A stretch of DNA of 36,191 bases from an uncultured Clostridia bacterium. GTDB lineage: Bacteria; Bacillota; Clostridia; Christensenellales; UBA3700. A model generated the notes under the pieces. The model was not told the origin of the DNA. It searched no databases and worked only from the letters and a program-made list of their open reading frames with translations. Within the stretch, counting starts at the first letter, position 1; each line of letters starts with the position of its first letter. A program made the position numbers and the translations under genes. The stretch lies in contig CAMWVR010000012.1 in assembly GCA_947177795.1 (NCBI GenBank), positions 1-36,191 of the forward strand, written 5' to 3'. Of the stretch, positions 16,452 to 24,998 are shown piece by piece.

Positions 16452-17429
16452 TTATAGCAACGTAATACCCTGTTTTTTGCAATTTTCTATCTCTCTGTCG
16501 CTCCAAATAGAAGGTTGAACTTCGCCGATGTGTCTCTTGCCAAGCATAAACATACAAAGGCGAGACTGTCCAATTCCGCCGCCTATAGACAACGGTAATT
16601 TGCCGTTGGCAAGCGCCTTGTGGAAAGGAAGTTCCAATCTATCCATCGCGTTTTCTTTTGCAAGCTGATCGAGAAGCGAAGCTCTGTCGACTCTTATTCC
16701 CATGGACGAAAGCTCCAAGCCCCTGCCTATGACGGGATAGTCGACGAATATATCTCCGTTGAGCGACCAATCGTCGTAATCGGGAGCTCTGCCGTCGTGC
16801 TTTTTGCCGCTCTTGAGCGCTCCGCCAATCTGCATGATAAACACCGCTCCGTATTTCTTTGCGGCGGCGTTTTCTCTCTCCTGCGGAGTGAGATTGGGAT
16901 AAGTATCTTCAAGTTCTTGCGTGGTAACGAAAGATATCTCGCCGGGCATATCGTATCTTTCAAGTTGATATTTTTCTCTTACGCTTTGGCAAGTCGACTT
17001 GATGACTTTGTAAATACTTCTTACGGTGTCTTTGAGATAATCAAGATTGCGGTCTTCTGCCGATATGACCTTTTCCCAATCCCATTGATCGACGTACAAA
17101 GAATGAATGTTGTCGACGATCTCGTCTCGGCGAATAGCGTTCATATCGGTATAAAGTCCCATATGCATTTCAAAGCCGTATTTCTTGAGCGCAAATCTCT
17201 TCCACTTTGCAAGCGAGTGCACGACTTCGGCTATCTTGCCGCTCTCTTTGATATCAAAAGATACGGGACGCTCCACTCCGTTGAGATTGTCGTTAAAACC
17301 GCTGTCTTGCAATACGAAAAGCGGAGCGGAAACTCTGCTCAAATTCAATTCTTGAGAGAGCGCCGATATAAAAGTGTCTTTGCAATCCTTGATTGCCCTT
17401 TGCGTGTCAAGTAAACCTAATTCATACAT
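16452..17429 (-). CDS. asnA: Aspartate-ammonia ligase (asparagine synthetase A)
   Basis: A 325-residue class II synthetase-like enzyme that makes asparagine from aspartate, ammonia and ATP in the cytoplasm. It is close to the 330 residues of E. coli AsnA. Landmarks are SAPLFV near the start, VVHSLAKWKRFALKKYG, YTDMNAIRRDE, VDQWDWEK, NGDIFVDYPV and the C-terminal GGGIGQSRLCMFML, which is the ATP-binding motif 3 region. A GGTGG site precedes the ATG. It follows the 162-residue unknown protein by nine bases and glnS, so the unit joins asparagine synthesis with glutamine tRNA charging. Confidence 0.96.
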   Translation of the reverse strand: MYELGLLDTQRAIKDCKDTFISALSQELNLSRVSAPLFVLQDSGFNDNLNGVERPVSFDIKESGKIAEVVHSLAKWKRFALKKYGFEMHMGLYTDMNAIRRDEIVDNIHSLYVDQWDWEKVISAEDRNLDYLKDTVRSIYKVIKSTCQSVREKYQLERYDMPGEISFVTTQELEDTYPNLTPQERENAAAKKYGAVFIMQIGGALKSGKKHDGRAPDYDDWSLNGDIFVDYPVIGRGLELSSMGIRVDRASLLDQLAKENAMDRLELPFHKALANGKLPLSIGGGIGQSRLCMFMLGKRHIGEVQPSIWSDREIENCKKQGITLL

Positions 17430-17438
17430 AATGCCACC

Positions 17439-17927
17439 TTAAATAATCTTTTTATACGTTAAAAATTCTTCCATCAAAGCCTTGAACTTCGTTCCGTCGC
17501 AAGTCTTGATATACAGATAATAATAATTGCCCGCATACTCAAACCAAACGTTGTAATGAAATCTCGAAAACATTCCCGCTTTGTGAGAATACTCTATTAT
17601 CACGTCGTCGACTTTCGCTTTGACAAAGTCCTGCTTGTTTGCAGCCGCCACTTGCTCGTTGCAAAGACTTGCAAACATATCCTTTTGAGTCTCGTCGACG
17701 AGTACATACTCTTCAATCTCTTCGTTGCCCCACATGCATATGAGACGCTCTTTGATATACGCAAGACTCTCGCCAGCCATACCTTTGAAGCACTCGTACG
17801 AAGTGATATTCTTTGGATCGAAGAGAAGATACTGCGTACCGCCGTTGGCGTTATGCTTGGAAATCGAGCCGTCGGCATAGCGAACCTCTTTGACGTTCTT
17901 GGGTCTGTTAAAAAGTTTATTTGCCAT
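17439..17927 (-). CDS. Unknown 162-residue protein between glnS and asnA
   Basis: I do not recognise this protein. It is soluble by eye, with no signal peptide or membrane segment. It starts MANKLFNRPKNVKEVRYADG and has many aromatic residues in the last third (RFHYNVWFEYAGNYYYLYIK), which suggests a beta-sheet domain preceded by a helical region around EEIEEYVLVDETQKDMFASL. The start is fixed by AAAGGA and overlaps the last 11 bases of glnS, while asnA follows after nine bases, so all three are surely one transcript. The tight packing suggests a shared role in amino acid supply or translation, but that is only context. Confidence 0.75.
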   Translation of the reverse strand: MANKLFNRPKNVKEVRYADGSISKHNANGGTQYLLFDPKNITSYECFKGMAGESLAYIKERLICMWGNEEIEEYVLVDETQKDMFASLCNEQVAAANKQDFVKAKVDDVIIEYSHKAGMFSRFHYNVWFEYAGNYYYLYIKTCDGTKFKALMEEFLTYKKII

Positions 17928-19551
17928 AACTGTCCTTTAATCCCGTGATTTGATTGAATTCATACTTGCCGTCTTTGCCGTATCCCTTTACTGCGCTGAA
18001 GTATCCCATACGCATGAATTGGAATCTGTCGTATTCTTTGATTGTGGCAAGGAAACTCTCTCCCTTGGCGTTTGGATATACGGTGTGACTGTCGGGCGTA
18101 AGTCTGTCGTTGAAATCTCCGTCGCCGTCAAGCAACAAATAATCATATTCGTGAAGAGTGATATCTATGCAATCTTTTGCATTGACCCACTGAATCACTC
18201 CCTTGACCTTTATGCCTGCGTTGACTCCGCCGCTGATAGAATCGGGGATATAATTGCAAGTCACGCTGACGACGTTACCCTCTTCGTCGCACTCGTGGCT
18301 AACGTATTCGAGGATATAACTTCCCTTGAGCCTTACATTACCGCCCGGAACGAGTCTCTTGTATTTGGGAGGCGGAACGGGAGCGAAATCGTCTCTGTCG
18401 ATATAAAGCTCTCTGCTGAAAGTAACCTTGTGCGTAGACTTCTCCTCTGCGTTGGGATTGTTCTCAATCTGATATTCTTCGTCTTGAGTCGCATTGGCGA
18501 CGATTAGTTTAATAGGGTCTTTGACTACCATCATTCTGTCGGCATTGATATTGAGATAATCTCTCACGAAATGCTCGAGCATAAGCACGTCGACTTCGCT
18601 CTGACTCTTTGATACGCCGATCTCCTGACAAAATCTTCTTATAGCCTCGGGCGGATAACCTCTCTCTCTCATACCCGAAAGCGTGGGCATTCTGGGATCC
18701 GACCAACCGCTGACTTTGCCTTCGTCGACGAGTTTTTTGAGATATCTCTTAGACATAATAGTCCTCGTCATGCCAAGTCTTGCAAACTCTATCTGTCTCG
18801 GCAATTCGCCGAAACCGCAATTTGTCTTAACCCAATCGTAAAGCGGTCTATGGTCTTCAAATTCAAGCGTACATATGCTGTGCGTGATGCCCTCGAAAGC
18901 GTCTTCGAGCGGATGTGCAAAATCATACATAGGATAGATACACCACTTATCGCCCGTGCGATGATGGGTGGCTCTCAAAACTCTGTATATTACGGGGTCG
19001 CGCATATTGATATTGGGGCTTGCCATATCTATCTTTGCGCGCAACACTTTAGTTCCGTCGGCATACTTGCCCTCTTTCATCTCCTCAAAAAGTCGAAGAT
19101 TTTCCTCGACGCTTCTGCCTCTCCAAGGACTTTCTTCGCCGGGTTGAGTCAAAGTGCCTCTCGTAGCCTTGATCTGCTCAGCCGTATAGTCGCAGACGTA
19201 AGCCAATCCCTTTTTGATAAGTCCGACGGCGCAGTCGTACATTCTGTCAAAATAGTCCGACGCATACAACTCCTGATCCCACTCGAATCCCAACCATTTG
19301 ATGTCTTCTTTGATAGAATTGACGTATTCAATATCCTCTTTGCTGGGATTGGTGTCGTCATAACGCAAGTTGCATTTGCCGTGATACTTTTCTTTCATAC
19401 CGAAGTTGATGCAAAGCGACTTTGCATGTCCGATATGCAAATATCCGTTAGGCTCGGGCGGAAAACGCGTGATGATCTCCTTTGCCTTGCCTTGAGCCAA
19501 ATCCTCGTTGATAAACTCTTCGATAAAATTAGTTGACTTGATTTCTTCCAT
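17917..19551 (-). CDS. glnS: Glutaminyl-tRNA synthetase
   Basis: A 544-residue class I tRNA synthetase, close to the 554 of E. coli GlnRS. The start RFPPEPNGYLHIGHAKS contains the HIGH motif at 39-42 in the GlnRS-specific context; MSKRYLKKLV is the KMSKS loop near residue 265. CIYPMYDFAHPLEDAFEG and HSICTLEFEDHRPLYDW are GlnRS-type, and the two-barrel anticodon-binding region follows to the C-terminus. It loads glutamine directly on tRNA-Gln. Many Bacillota lack GlnRS and use GluRS plus GatCAB, so its presence hints at ancestral transfer in this lineage. AAGGA precedes the ATG. It starts 49 bases after the fhs stop and may share its promoter. Confidence 0.96.
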   Translation of the reverse strand: MEEIKSTNFIEEFINEDLAQGKAKEIITRFPPEPNGYLHIGHAKSLCINFGMKEKYHGKCNLRYDDTNPSKEDIEYVNSIKEDIKWLGFEWDQELYASDYFDRMYDCAVGLIKKGLAYVCDYTAEQIKATRGTLTQPGEESPWRGRSVEENLRLFEEMKEGKYADGTKVLRAKIDMASPNINMRDPVIYRVLRATHHRTGDKWCIYPMYDFAHPLEDAFEGITHSICTLEFEDHRPLYDWVKTNCGFGELPRQIEFARLGMTRTIMSKRYLKKLVDEGKVSGWSDPRMPTLSGMRERGYPPEAIRRFCQEIGVSKSQSEVDVLMLEHFVRDYLNINADRMMVVKDPIKLIVANATQDEEYQIENNPNAEEKSTHKVTFSRELYIDRDDFAPVPPPKYKRLVPGGNVRLKGSYILEYVSHECDEEGNVVSVTCNYIPDSISGGVNAGIKVKGVIQWVNAKDCIDITLHEYDYLLLDGDGDFNDRLTPDSHTVYPNAKGESFLATIKEYDRFQFMRMGYFSAVKGYGKDGKYEFNQITGLKDSYGK

Positions 19552-19600
19552 ATATATCCTTGATTAATTTATTGTCGATATTGTTTTTAGATTACTCCAA

Positions 19601-21259
19601 TCAGAACAGACCTTTTATCTCGTTGGTGTCGGCGTCGATAGTCATTCCCAAAGCGCTTGGCTTCTTGCCAAGTCCCGGCATGAGCATGATACTGCCGCAT
19701 ACCACTACCAAAAATCCCGCTCCGCCTCTAATTTCCACGTCTCGCACCGTCATCGTAAAGCCCGTGGGTCTGCCGAGTTTGGTCATATCGTCGGAGAAAG
19801 AATACTGCGTCTTGGCAATGCATATAGGCAAGTTGCCTTTGCCGAGTTTGTTTATCTTGGCAATGCTCTCTTTCGCTTCGTCGCTATACTCGACCGAGCT
19901 TGCGCCGTAGACTTTGCTTGCCACGGCAAAAATCTTGTCCTCGACGCTCATATCGAGGTCATAGGCATACTTGAGTTGAGACGGCTTATCGATAGCTTTG
20001 AGTACGGCATTGGCAAGCTCTATTGATCCTTCGCCGCCCTTTGCCCAGCATTCGCACAAAGCGCATACTGCGCCTTCCGCCTTGCAAGCGTCTTCTATCA
20101 TCTTGATTTCTTCGTCGGTATCCGTGATAAATTTGTTGACGGCGACGACTACGTTTGCGCCGTATACGTCGCGAAGATTGCGTATATGTCCCACGAGATT
20201 AGGCATGCCTTTCTCGAGCGCAGTCAAATCTTCTTTAGCCACGTCTTCTTTTTTGATTCCGCCGTTATATTTCAACGCTCTCACCGTAGCCACGAGCACG
20301 ACTGCCTTTGGCTCTATGCCTGCCGCTCTGCACTTGATGTCCAAAAACTTTTCTGCGCCGAGGTCTGCGCCGAAACCTGCCTCTGTGATGACGTAATCGG
20401 CTACGCTCATGGCAAGCTTTGTCGCAATAATCGTATTGCAGCCGTGAGCTATATTGGCAAACGGACCGCCGTGCACTATTGCGGGAGTGCCCTCAAGCGT
20501 CTGAACGAGATTTGGTTTAAGAGCGTCCTTAAGCACGATCGCCGCCGCATCTACGACGCCAAGATCTTTTGCCGTGACCGCATTGCCCTTTCTGTCGTAA
20601 GCGACGATGATATTGCCAAGTCTTGCTTTGAGGTCTGCCATATCGTTGGAGAGACAGAGTATCGCCATAATCTCCGATGCTGCCGTGATATTGAATCCGT
20701 CTTTTCTAGGCACGCCGTTCTTTGCGCCGCCCTGACCGACTTGGATATATCTCAACGATCTGTCGTTCATATCCATACAACGCTTCCAGATGATATTGTC
20801 TACGTCGATGTCAAGCTCGTTGCCCTGCATAAGATGATTATCGAGAATCGCCGATATGAGATTATTGGCGGTGGTAATTGCATGCATATCTCCCGTGAAA
20901 TGCAAGTTGATATCTTCCATAGGGGCAATCTGCGCCATACCTCCGCCGGTGGCTCCGCCCTTGATGCCGAATACGGGACCCAGCGACGGCTCTCTCAACG
21001 CCAAGCAAACTTTTTTGCCAAGCTTGCTCATTCCGTCGGCAAGCCCGATAGACGTCGTGGTCTTGCCCTCTCCGAACGCCGTGGGATTTATAGCCGTCAC
21101 TAGCACGAGATTTTTTGTCTTGGGCGACGGCTTTTTGGATATCTTGGCTTTATATTTGCCGTAAAGCTCTAAATCGTCGTCTTGAATATCGAGTTTTTTT
21201 GCCACTTGGGTTATGGGTAAAAGTTTGACGCTGTTTGCTATCTCAATATCGCTTTTCAT
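19601..21259 (-). CDS. fhs: Formate-tetrahydrofolate ligase
   Basis: A 552-residue enzyme, near the usual 556, that makes 10-formyl-tetrahydrofolate from formate, tetrahydrofolate and ATP. It supplies one-carbon units for purines and initiator tRNA, or serves the Wood-Ljungdahl route in acetogens. Landmarks are [18 protein letters not shown] with the P-loop-like GEGKTTT at 64-70, [29 protein letters not shown] and the C-terminal PGLGKKPSA. An ACGAGG site precedes the ATG and a clear promoter lies upstream, so this is probably the first gene of the fhs-glnS-unknown-asnA run. Confidence 0.97.
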   Translation of the reverse strand: MKSDIEIANSVKLLPITQVAKKLDIQDDDLELYGKYKAKISKKPSPKTKNLVLVTAINPTAFGEGKTTTSIGLADGMSKLGKKVCLALREPSLGPVFGIKGGATGGGMAQIAPMEDINLHFTGDMHAITTANNLISAILDNHLMQGNELDIDVDNIIWKRCMDMNDRSLRYIQVGQGGAKNGVPRKDGFNITAASEIMAILCLSNDMADLKARLGNIIVAYDRKGNAVTAKDLGVVDAAAIVLKDALKPNLVQTLEGTPAIVHGGPFANIAHGCNTIIATKLAMSVADYVITEAGFGADLGAEKFLDIKCRAAGIEPKAVVLVATVRALKYNGGIKKEDVAKEDLTALEKGMPNLVGHIRNLRDVYGANVVVAVNKFITDTDEEIKMIEDACKAEGAVCALCECWAKGGEGSIELANAVLKAIDKPSQLKYAYDLDMSVEDKIFAVASKVYGASSVEYSDEAKESIAKINKLGKGNLPICIAKTQYSFSDDMTKLGRPTGFTMTVRDVEIRGGAGFLVVVCGSIMLMPGLGKKPSALGMTIDADTNEIKGLF

Positions 21260-21290
21260 AAAACCTCGTAAAAAATAGTATTATATTTTA

Positions 21291-21319
21291 ATTTTATATA
21301 TTTTATTAAGTAAAGTCAA
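21291..21319 (-). promoter_or_regulatory. Promoter of fhs
   Basis: Minus strand: -35 TTGACT (21314-21319), 17-base spacer, -10 TAAAAT (21291-21296). A second overlapping TTGACT lies at 21319-21324, too far for that -10. The leader to the ATG at 21259 is about 25 bases. Confidence 0.65.
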
Positions 21320-21360
21320 GTCAATACAGAAAATAACGCCGACTATGAGGTAAAAAAATA

Positions 21361-21380
21361 GGCAGGACTTTCGCCCTGCC
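21361..21380 (-). terminator. Rho-independent terminator of the oxidoreductase gene
   Basis: Stem GGCAGG/CCTGCC (21361-21366 with 21375-21380), 8-base loop. On the minus strand it is followed by TATTTTTTTA, a strong U-run. It ends the GH110-like/oxidoreductase unit and isolates it from fhs. Confidence 0.85.
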
Positions 21381-21410
21381 GAAAAAATATATTTAAAATA
21401 TATTTATCGT

Positions 21411-22610
21411 CTATTTTTTGATTTTGCCAAGCAGACACTTGGTGGGTTCTTTTTCTATGACGAGTCCGCAGTAATTGCACATCACGCACTGACTTTGCGT
21501 AGCCTTGCCCTCTTTGAGTTTTTTGACGAGATTTGGCTCGCAAATGAAAGGACGGCACATTGACACTGCGCCTATGCCGCTGTCGACAGCCTTTTGCATA
21601 TCGTCAAGTTTTGCCACTCCGCCCACCAATATCAAGTCGATATCTACTTGCTCTTTTATCGCCGTTGCCGAATCGTAGTTGAACATGGTCAGCGGCTTTG
21701 GCTGAGGAATAAGCGGATTGACAAGTTTTGCGCAGGCAAGACAAAATTTGTTGAGCGCCTTAGGCATACTTGCGACGGGCTCTCTGTATTTGAATACGGC
21801 GTCCATTGGCATACGCTTAGACCTCATGGTATTCATTCCGTCCTGCACGCTTCCGCAAGACACCTCGATTGCGTCGACTCCGTATTCTTTGAGTAATTTA
21901 CACACCTCTATCGCATAGGGTAATCGTATGCCCTTCTTACGCCTGTCCGTAGCCGAGAGCTTTACCCAAATCGGAAAATCTCCGACTTTGGCTCTCGCCT
22001 TTTGCAATATCTCTTTAACGATACGGCATCTGCCGTAAATATCTCTTCCGTATTCGTCCTTGCGCTTATTACCGTTGGCGGACACGAAATCGTGAAGTAA
22101 ATAGCCGTGCGCCAAGTGTATTTGAGCGCCGTCAAAACCGTATTCCTTTGCTTTGACAATCGCCTCGACAAAAGCGTCCTCGACACGCAGCACGTCTTCG
22201 ACGGTCATCGCCTTGGCTTTGTCGGGATAAAAGAGATGTCTTTTTGCGCTGGGCGCAATCTTTTTTTCGCCGATAACTTTGCTCGAAGTCTGCCGTCCGC
22301 AATGAGCAAGTTGGGCGATGATAGGCGTATCGTATCGATGTACGGCGTCGGTAAGCGCCTTGTATTTTTCGGCAACGCTGTCGCCGTAGAACGCAAGACA
22401 TCTCGGATAAGAAGAACTACCCTCGTGACTTACTATCGCATAGCCTGCAATGATACACCCGACTTCGTTTTTTGCCAAAAAGGCGTACTTGCGAATGAGT
22501 TCTTCGCTAGGTCCGCCGTCTTCGTCCGCCAAACCGTCGTGAGTGGCAGAACGGACTATCCTGTTTTTTAAATTTACTTTGCCTACGCAACAACTTTCAA
22601 AAATTTCCAT
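21411..22610 (-). CDS. NADH:flavin oxidoreductase, Old Yellow Enzyme family
   Basis: A 399-residue FMN-dependent TIM-barrel enzyme. Typical parts are LKNRIVRSATHDGLADEDG at the start, QLAHCGRQT, QIHLAHGYLLHDF with the substrate-binding histidines, NKRKDEYG, and GVAKLDDMQKAV followed by SMCRPFI in the phosphate-binding region. The C-terminus has Cys375, 378, 381 and 392 (CVMCNYC...KC), a probable 4Fe-4S site as in 2,4-dienoyl-CoA reductase relatives, but the FAD/NAD domain of those larger enzymes is missing. The substrate is unknown. It follows the GH110-like gene by 17 bases with only a weak ribosome site, so the two are one transcript, though the metabolic link is unclear. Confidence 0.88.
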   Translation of the reverse strand: MEIFESCCVGKVNLKNRIVRSATHDGLADEDGGPSEELIRKYAFLAKNEVGCIIAGYAIVSHEGSSSYPRCLAFYGDSVAEKYKALTDAVHRYDTPIIAQLAHCGRQTSSKVIGEKKIAPSAKRHLFYPDKAKAMTVEDVLRVEDAFVEAIVKAKEYGFDGAQIHLAHGYLLHDFVSANGNKRKDEYGRDIYGRCRIVKEILQKARAKVGDFPIWVKLSATDRRKKGIRLPYAIEVCKLLKEYGVDAIEVSCGSVQDGMNTMRSKRMPMDAVFKYREPVASMPKALNKFCLACAKLVNPLIPQPKPLTMFNYDSATAIKEQVDIDLILVGGVAKLDDMQKAVDSGIGAVSMCRPFICEPNLVKKLKEGKATQSQCVMCNYCGLVIEKEPTKCLLGKIKK

Positions 22611-22627
22611 ACTTTGAAGTATCTCAA

Positions 22628-24247
22628 TTACTTTTGCTTCACGTCGGCGTCGATCACTTTCATTTCCATAGGCTTATCGGAAGTATTGTTTTCAAGCACG
22701 ACGTTGTCAACCGACTTAAAATACCAACCCTTGTCGACGTTGTCTACGACGTTGTCATGAATATAGATATTTTTGTGCACTGCGCCGTTGTGAACGGTGT
22801 TTTCGGGCATAACCTGCACCGTATACCCCTCAACTCTGCCGAATCTGTTGCGAGCAATCTCAACGTCATTGACTGCGCCGCTCTCATACCAAGACTTTGC
22901 GTCGTCGGAAATGAGAATTGAATGCATAGAGGTATTGTCGAAATTGTTGTCGGTTATCTTGACCTTGCCGCCGCTCGTCATCAATACTCCTCTCGTGATA
23001 ATTCTCGTCATAAAGTTGTGAGAGAAGTCTACGTCGGGGTTGGCGGACTTGTCTTCAATCACTTCTCCGACCACCGCTTGCGACACGTCGTCAAGCTTAA
23101 GTCTTATGGTAGTCTCGTTGATAAGCTCGGACTCCAAAATCTTTGCCCTGCCGTGTTCAAGCATAGACGACACGTCGACGAACGCAATCTCGTCGCCGAT
23201 GCGCAAAGGATTGAATCCATGAGCTTGATGATGACAAAATCTCACTTCAACCTTGTCTCCGTCAATCTTCTTGATCTTGAAGTGAATACCGTGCACGTTG
23301 AGAGTGTCGTCGCCTGCGCCGACGAACTTGTTGTTCTTAATGACTACTTGACCTCGGCACATGCAGATATGAACGAAGTCTGCCGCCGAAATCATAAGCT
23401 TTGCGCTTTCTTCATGAGGCGCGAAATTACATCCGTTTATCTGCAAATTGCTTGAATTTTGCGCAACGTACGCCAATCCGTAATTGAAATGCTGATTGAC
23501 GTTCTCAAGCGCAAAGTTATCGCTCTTCTCCACGAAGATACCGTTGTATTTTCTCAACTCGTCGTATACGTAATATCTGTCGCCTACTTTGAATCTCAGC
23601 GTTTGAAGATATTTTGCTCTGAACTTATGAGGCTCAAGCTCTTTTATCATATAAGCTCCTCTCAAAGGATGAGCCTTTCTCATGATAGTATTCTCATCTC
23701 CGTTGGGTATATGTCCGAACCACCAACCGAAAGTAGACTTTTTGAACCTAGAGCGATAGTCTTCGCCCACAAAATAATATCTGCAATGGAATTTGTGATA
23801 CCTCGACTCTTTGTCGATCTCGAAGTCCACGTGCGTCTTGCCCACCTCGACGACTTTAAACTCGTGCATATCGGGATTGTCGACCTTGATAGAAAAGTTC
23901 TTCAGTTTTACATTCTTGCAGTTGACCGCGGCTATATTCGTCATTTTGCCGTGCATGACGAATACGCAGCCGTTGCCGTCTATCGTCAGGTCGTTTTGAT
24001 TTTCTAACCAAATACCTATATTGTTGCGATGAGGCACCGTACCTCTGCGCCACTGCTTGTCGCCCACCGTGTTGGTAATAAAAAGGTCTTTGACGCACAC
24101 TTTGTTGGAATAAAGATGATACTCTCCGCTCTCAAACGTGAGAGTCTTTTCGCCCTCTACGTTCTCCAATTCGCAAAGCGCCTTTTGAAGAGTATGGCTT
24201 ATATCTTCGCCTGCGACGATTCCGTATTCTTTTGCATTGTAATTCAT
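22628..24247 (-). CDS. Right-handed beta-helix protein, GH110-like
   Basis: A 539-residue parallel beta-helix protein. Short repeats of the type NxxLTIDGNG, NVKLKNFSI, QVVIKNNKF and VKITDNNF run along it. The block GQVVIKNNKFVGAGDDTLNVHG, with an adjacent Asp pair at about residues 313-314, resembles the active-site strand of GH110 exo-alpha-1,3-galactosidases, which remove galactose from blood-group B and linear alpha-Gal epitopes. I assign GH110 by memory of this motif, not by search; a polysaccharide lyase or epimerase is possible. There is no signal peptide, so it would act in the cytoplasm. AAGGAG precedes the ATG. It is the first gene of a two-gene unit ending in the oxidoreductase, just downstream of a TetR-type regulator gene and a perfect inverted repeat. 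Confidence 0.72.
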   Translation of the reverse strand: MNYNAKEYGIVAGEDISHTLQKALCELENVEGEKTLTFESGEYHLYSNKVCVKDLFITNTVGDKQWRRGTVPHRNNIGIWLENQNDLTIDGNGCVFVMHGKMTNIAAVNCKNVKLKNFSIKVDNPDMHEFKVVEVGKTHVDFEIDKESRYHKFHCRYYFVGEDYRSRFKKSTFGWWFGHIPNGDENTIMRKAHPLRGAYMIKELEPHKFRAKYLQTLRFKVGDRYYVYDELRKYNGIFVEKSDNFALENVNQHFNYGLAYVAQNSSNLQINGCNFAPHEESAKLMISAADFVHICMCRGQVVIKNNKFVGAGDDTLNVHGIHFKIKKIDGDKVEVRFCHHQAHGFNPLRIGDEIAFVDVSSMLEHGRAKILESELINETTIRLKLDDVSQAVVGEVIEDKSANPDVDFSHNFMTRIITRGVLMTSGGKVKITDNNFDNTSMHSILISDDAKSWYESGAVNDVEIARNRFGRVEGYTVQVMPENTVHNGAVHKNIYIHDNVVDNVDKGWYFKSVDNVVLENNTSDKPMEMKVIDADVKQK

Positions 24248-24261
24248 ATTTGCTCCTTATC

Positions 24262-24273
24262 AGCCGTACGGCT
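24262..24273. promoter_or_regulatory. Perfect 12-bp palindrome in the leader of the GH110-like gene
   Basis: AGCCGTACGGCT, fully self-complementary, placed a few bases before the AAGGAG site of the beta-helix gene. It may be a second operator, or a short RNA hairpin affecting translation. Confidence 0.4.
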
Positions 24274-24315
24274 TTTTAGATATTTGACTTGTCCTGTCAG
24301 TTTAATTATATTATC

Positions 24316-24331
24316 TTGATATTGCTATCAA
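24316..24331. promoter_or_regulatory. Candidate operator of the TetR-type regulator
   Basis: Perfect inverted repeat TTGATA-TTGC-TATCAA, 16 bases. On the minus strand TTGATA (24326-24331) could serve as -35 and TATAAT further down as -10 with a 15-base spacer, so the repeat overlaps the likely promoter of the GH110-like gene. It lies just after the end of the TetR-type gene. The assignment to that regulator rests on position and on the form of the repeat. Confidence 0.5.
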
Positions 24332-24347
24332 TGATACTTACTTTAGT

Positions 24348-24929
24348 TTATTGCGGTATTATCTTGAATTCCCCTATGCCTACTGCGATGATCTCGCCCA
24401 TCATCAACGTAAGTTTGTCCAACGTGACGTTTAGTTTTCCCTTGAATACGTCGACGTACATATTGGCAAATCCGTTGGTATAAAATCTGACGATAAGCAA
24501 AAACTTTGCCTTGTCCTGCACTTCGTCCGTCTTGATTTCTTCCATAACGGTTGCGACGAAAAACTCCTTGAGTTTGTCTATAAAATTCTCGCCCATCTTT
24601 GCGCAAATCAGCCGCTTATAAAATTCATAATCCTTTTGCAAAAAGTCTGCAATCTCCTTGAGAAAAGGAGTGGGATTGCCTATGATACTGTCCTTATACG
24701 CCGAGAAGAGAGAAAGTATCTTGTCCGTCACTTCTTTTTCTATCTCCTCAAGCACGTCTGTGATATTGTTGTAATGCGCGTAAAACGTGCCTCTGTTGAG
24801 TCCCGACAGCTTGACTATCTCCGTGACGGTAATCTTATCCAAATCTTTTTTTTGCAACAACTCTGAAAAAGCGTTTTTAATAAACTTCTTAGACCTTATT
24901 GCGCTACGGTATTGACTTTTTTCTATCAT
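24348..24929 (-). CDS. TetR/AcrR-family transcriptional regulator
   Basis: A 193-residue regulator. The N-terminal helix-turn-helix is clear: KKFIKNAFSELLQKKDLDKI, then VTEIVKLSGLNRGTFYAHY, where the recognition helix is GLNRGTFYAHY. The rest is all-helical, as in the ligand-binding and dimerisation domain, resembling the branch in which TetR proteins respond to small hydrophobic or sugar-linked ligands; the ligand is unknown. I chose the start at 24929 because AGAGG lies upstream and the promoter -10 at 24948-24953 would place the alternative start at 24956 outside the transcript. Only 100 bases and a perfect inverted repeat separate it from the GH110-like gene, its most likely target. Confidence 0.9.
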   Translation of the reverse strand: MIEKSQYRSAIRSKKFIKNAFSELLQKKDLDKITVTEIVKLSGLNRGTFYAHYNNITDVLEEIEKEVTDKILSLFSAYKDSIIGNPTPFLKEIADFLQKDYEFYKRLICAKMGENFIDKLKEFFVATVMEEIKTDEVQDKAKFLLIVRFYTNGFANMYVDVFKGKLNVTLDKLTLMMGEIIAVGIGEFKIIPQ

Positions 24930-24947
24930 ATATTCCTCTAATATATC

Positions 24948-24976
24948 ATTATACACGACAACCGTTCAAAAGTCAA
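24948..24976 (-). promoter_or_regulatory. Strong promoter of the TetR-type regulator gene
   Basis: Minus strand: -35 TTGACT (24971-24976), 17-base spacer, -10 TATAAT (24948-24953). No copy of the TTGATA-N4-TATCAA repeat is seen here, so autoregulation through the same site is not evident. Confidence 0.75.
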
Positions 24977-24998
24977 CACCTGTTTTCTTTTCAAATTA

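Noticed and set aside
20186..21103. Open frame of 305 codons antisense to fhs
   Set aside because: Covers a certain gene in another frame, without ribosome site or recognisable domain; produced by codon bias.
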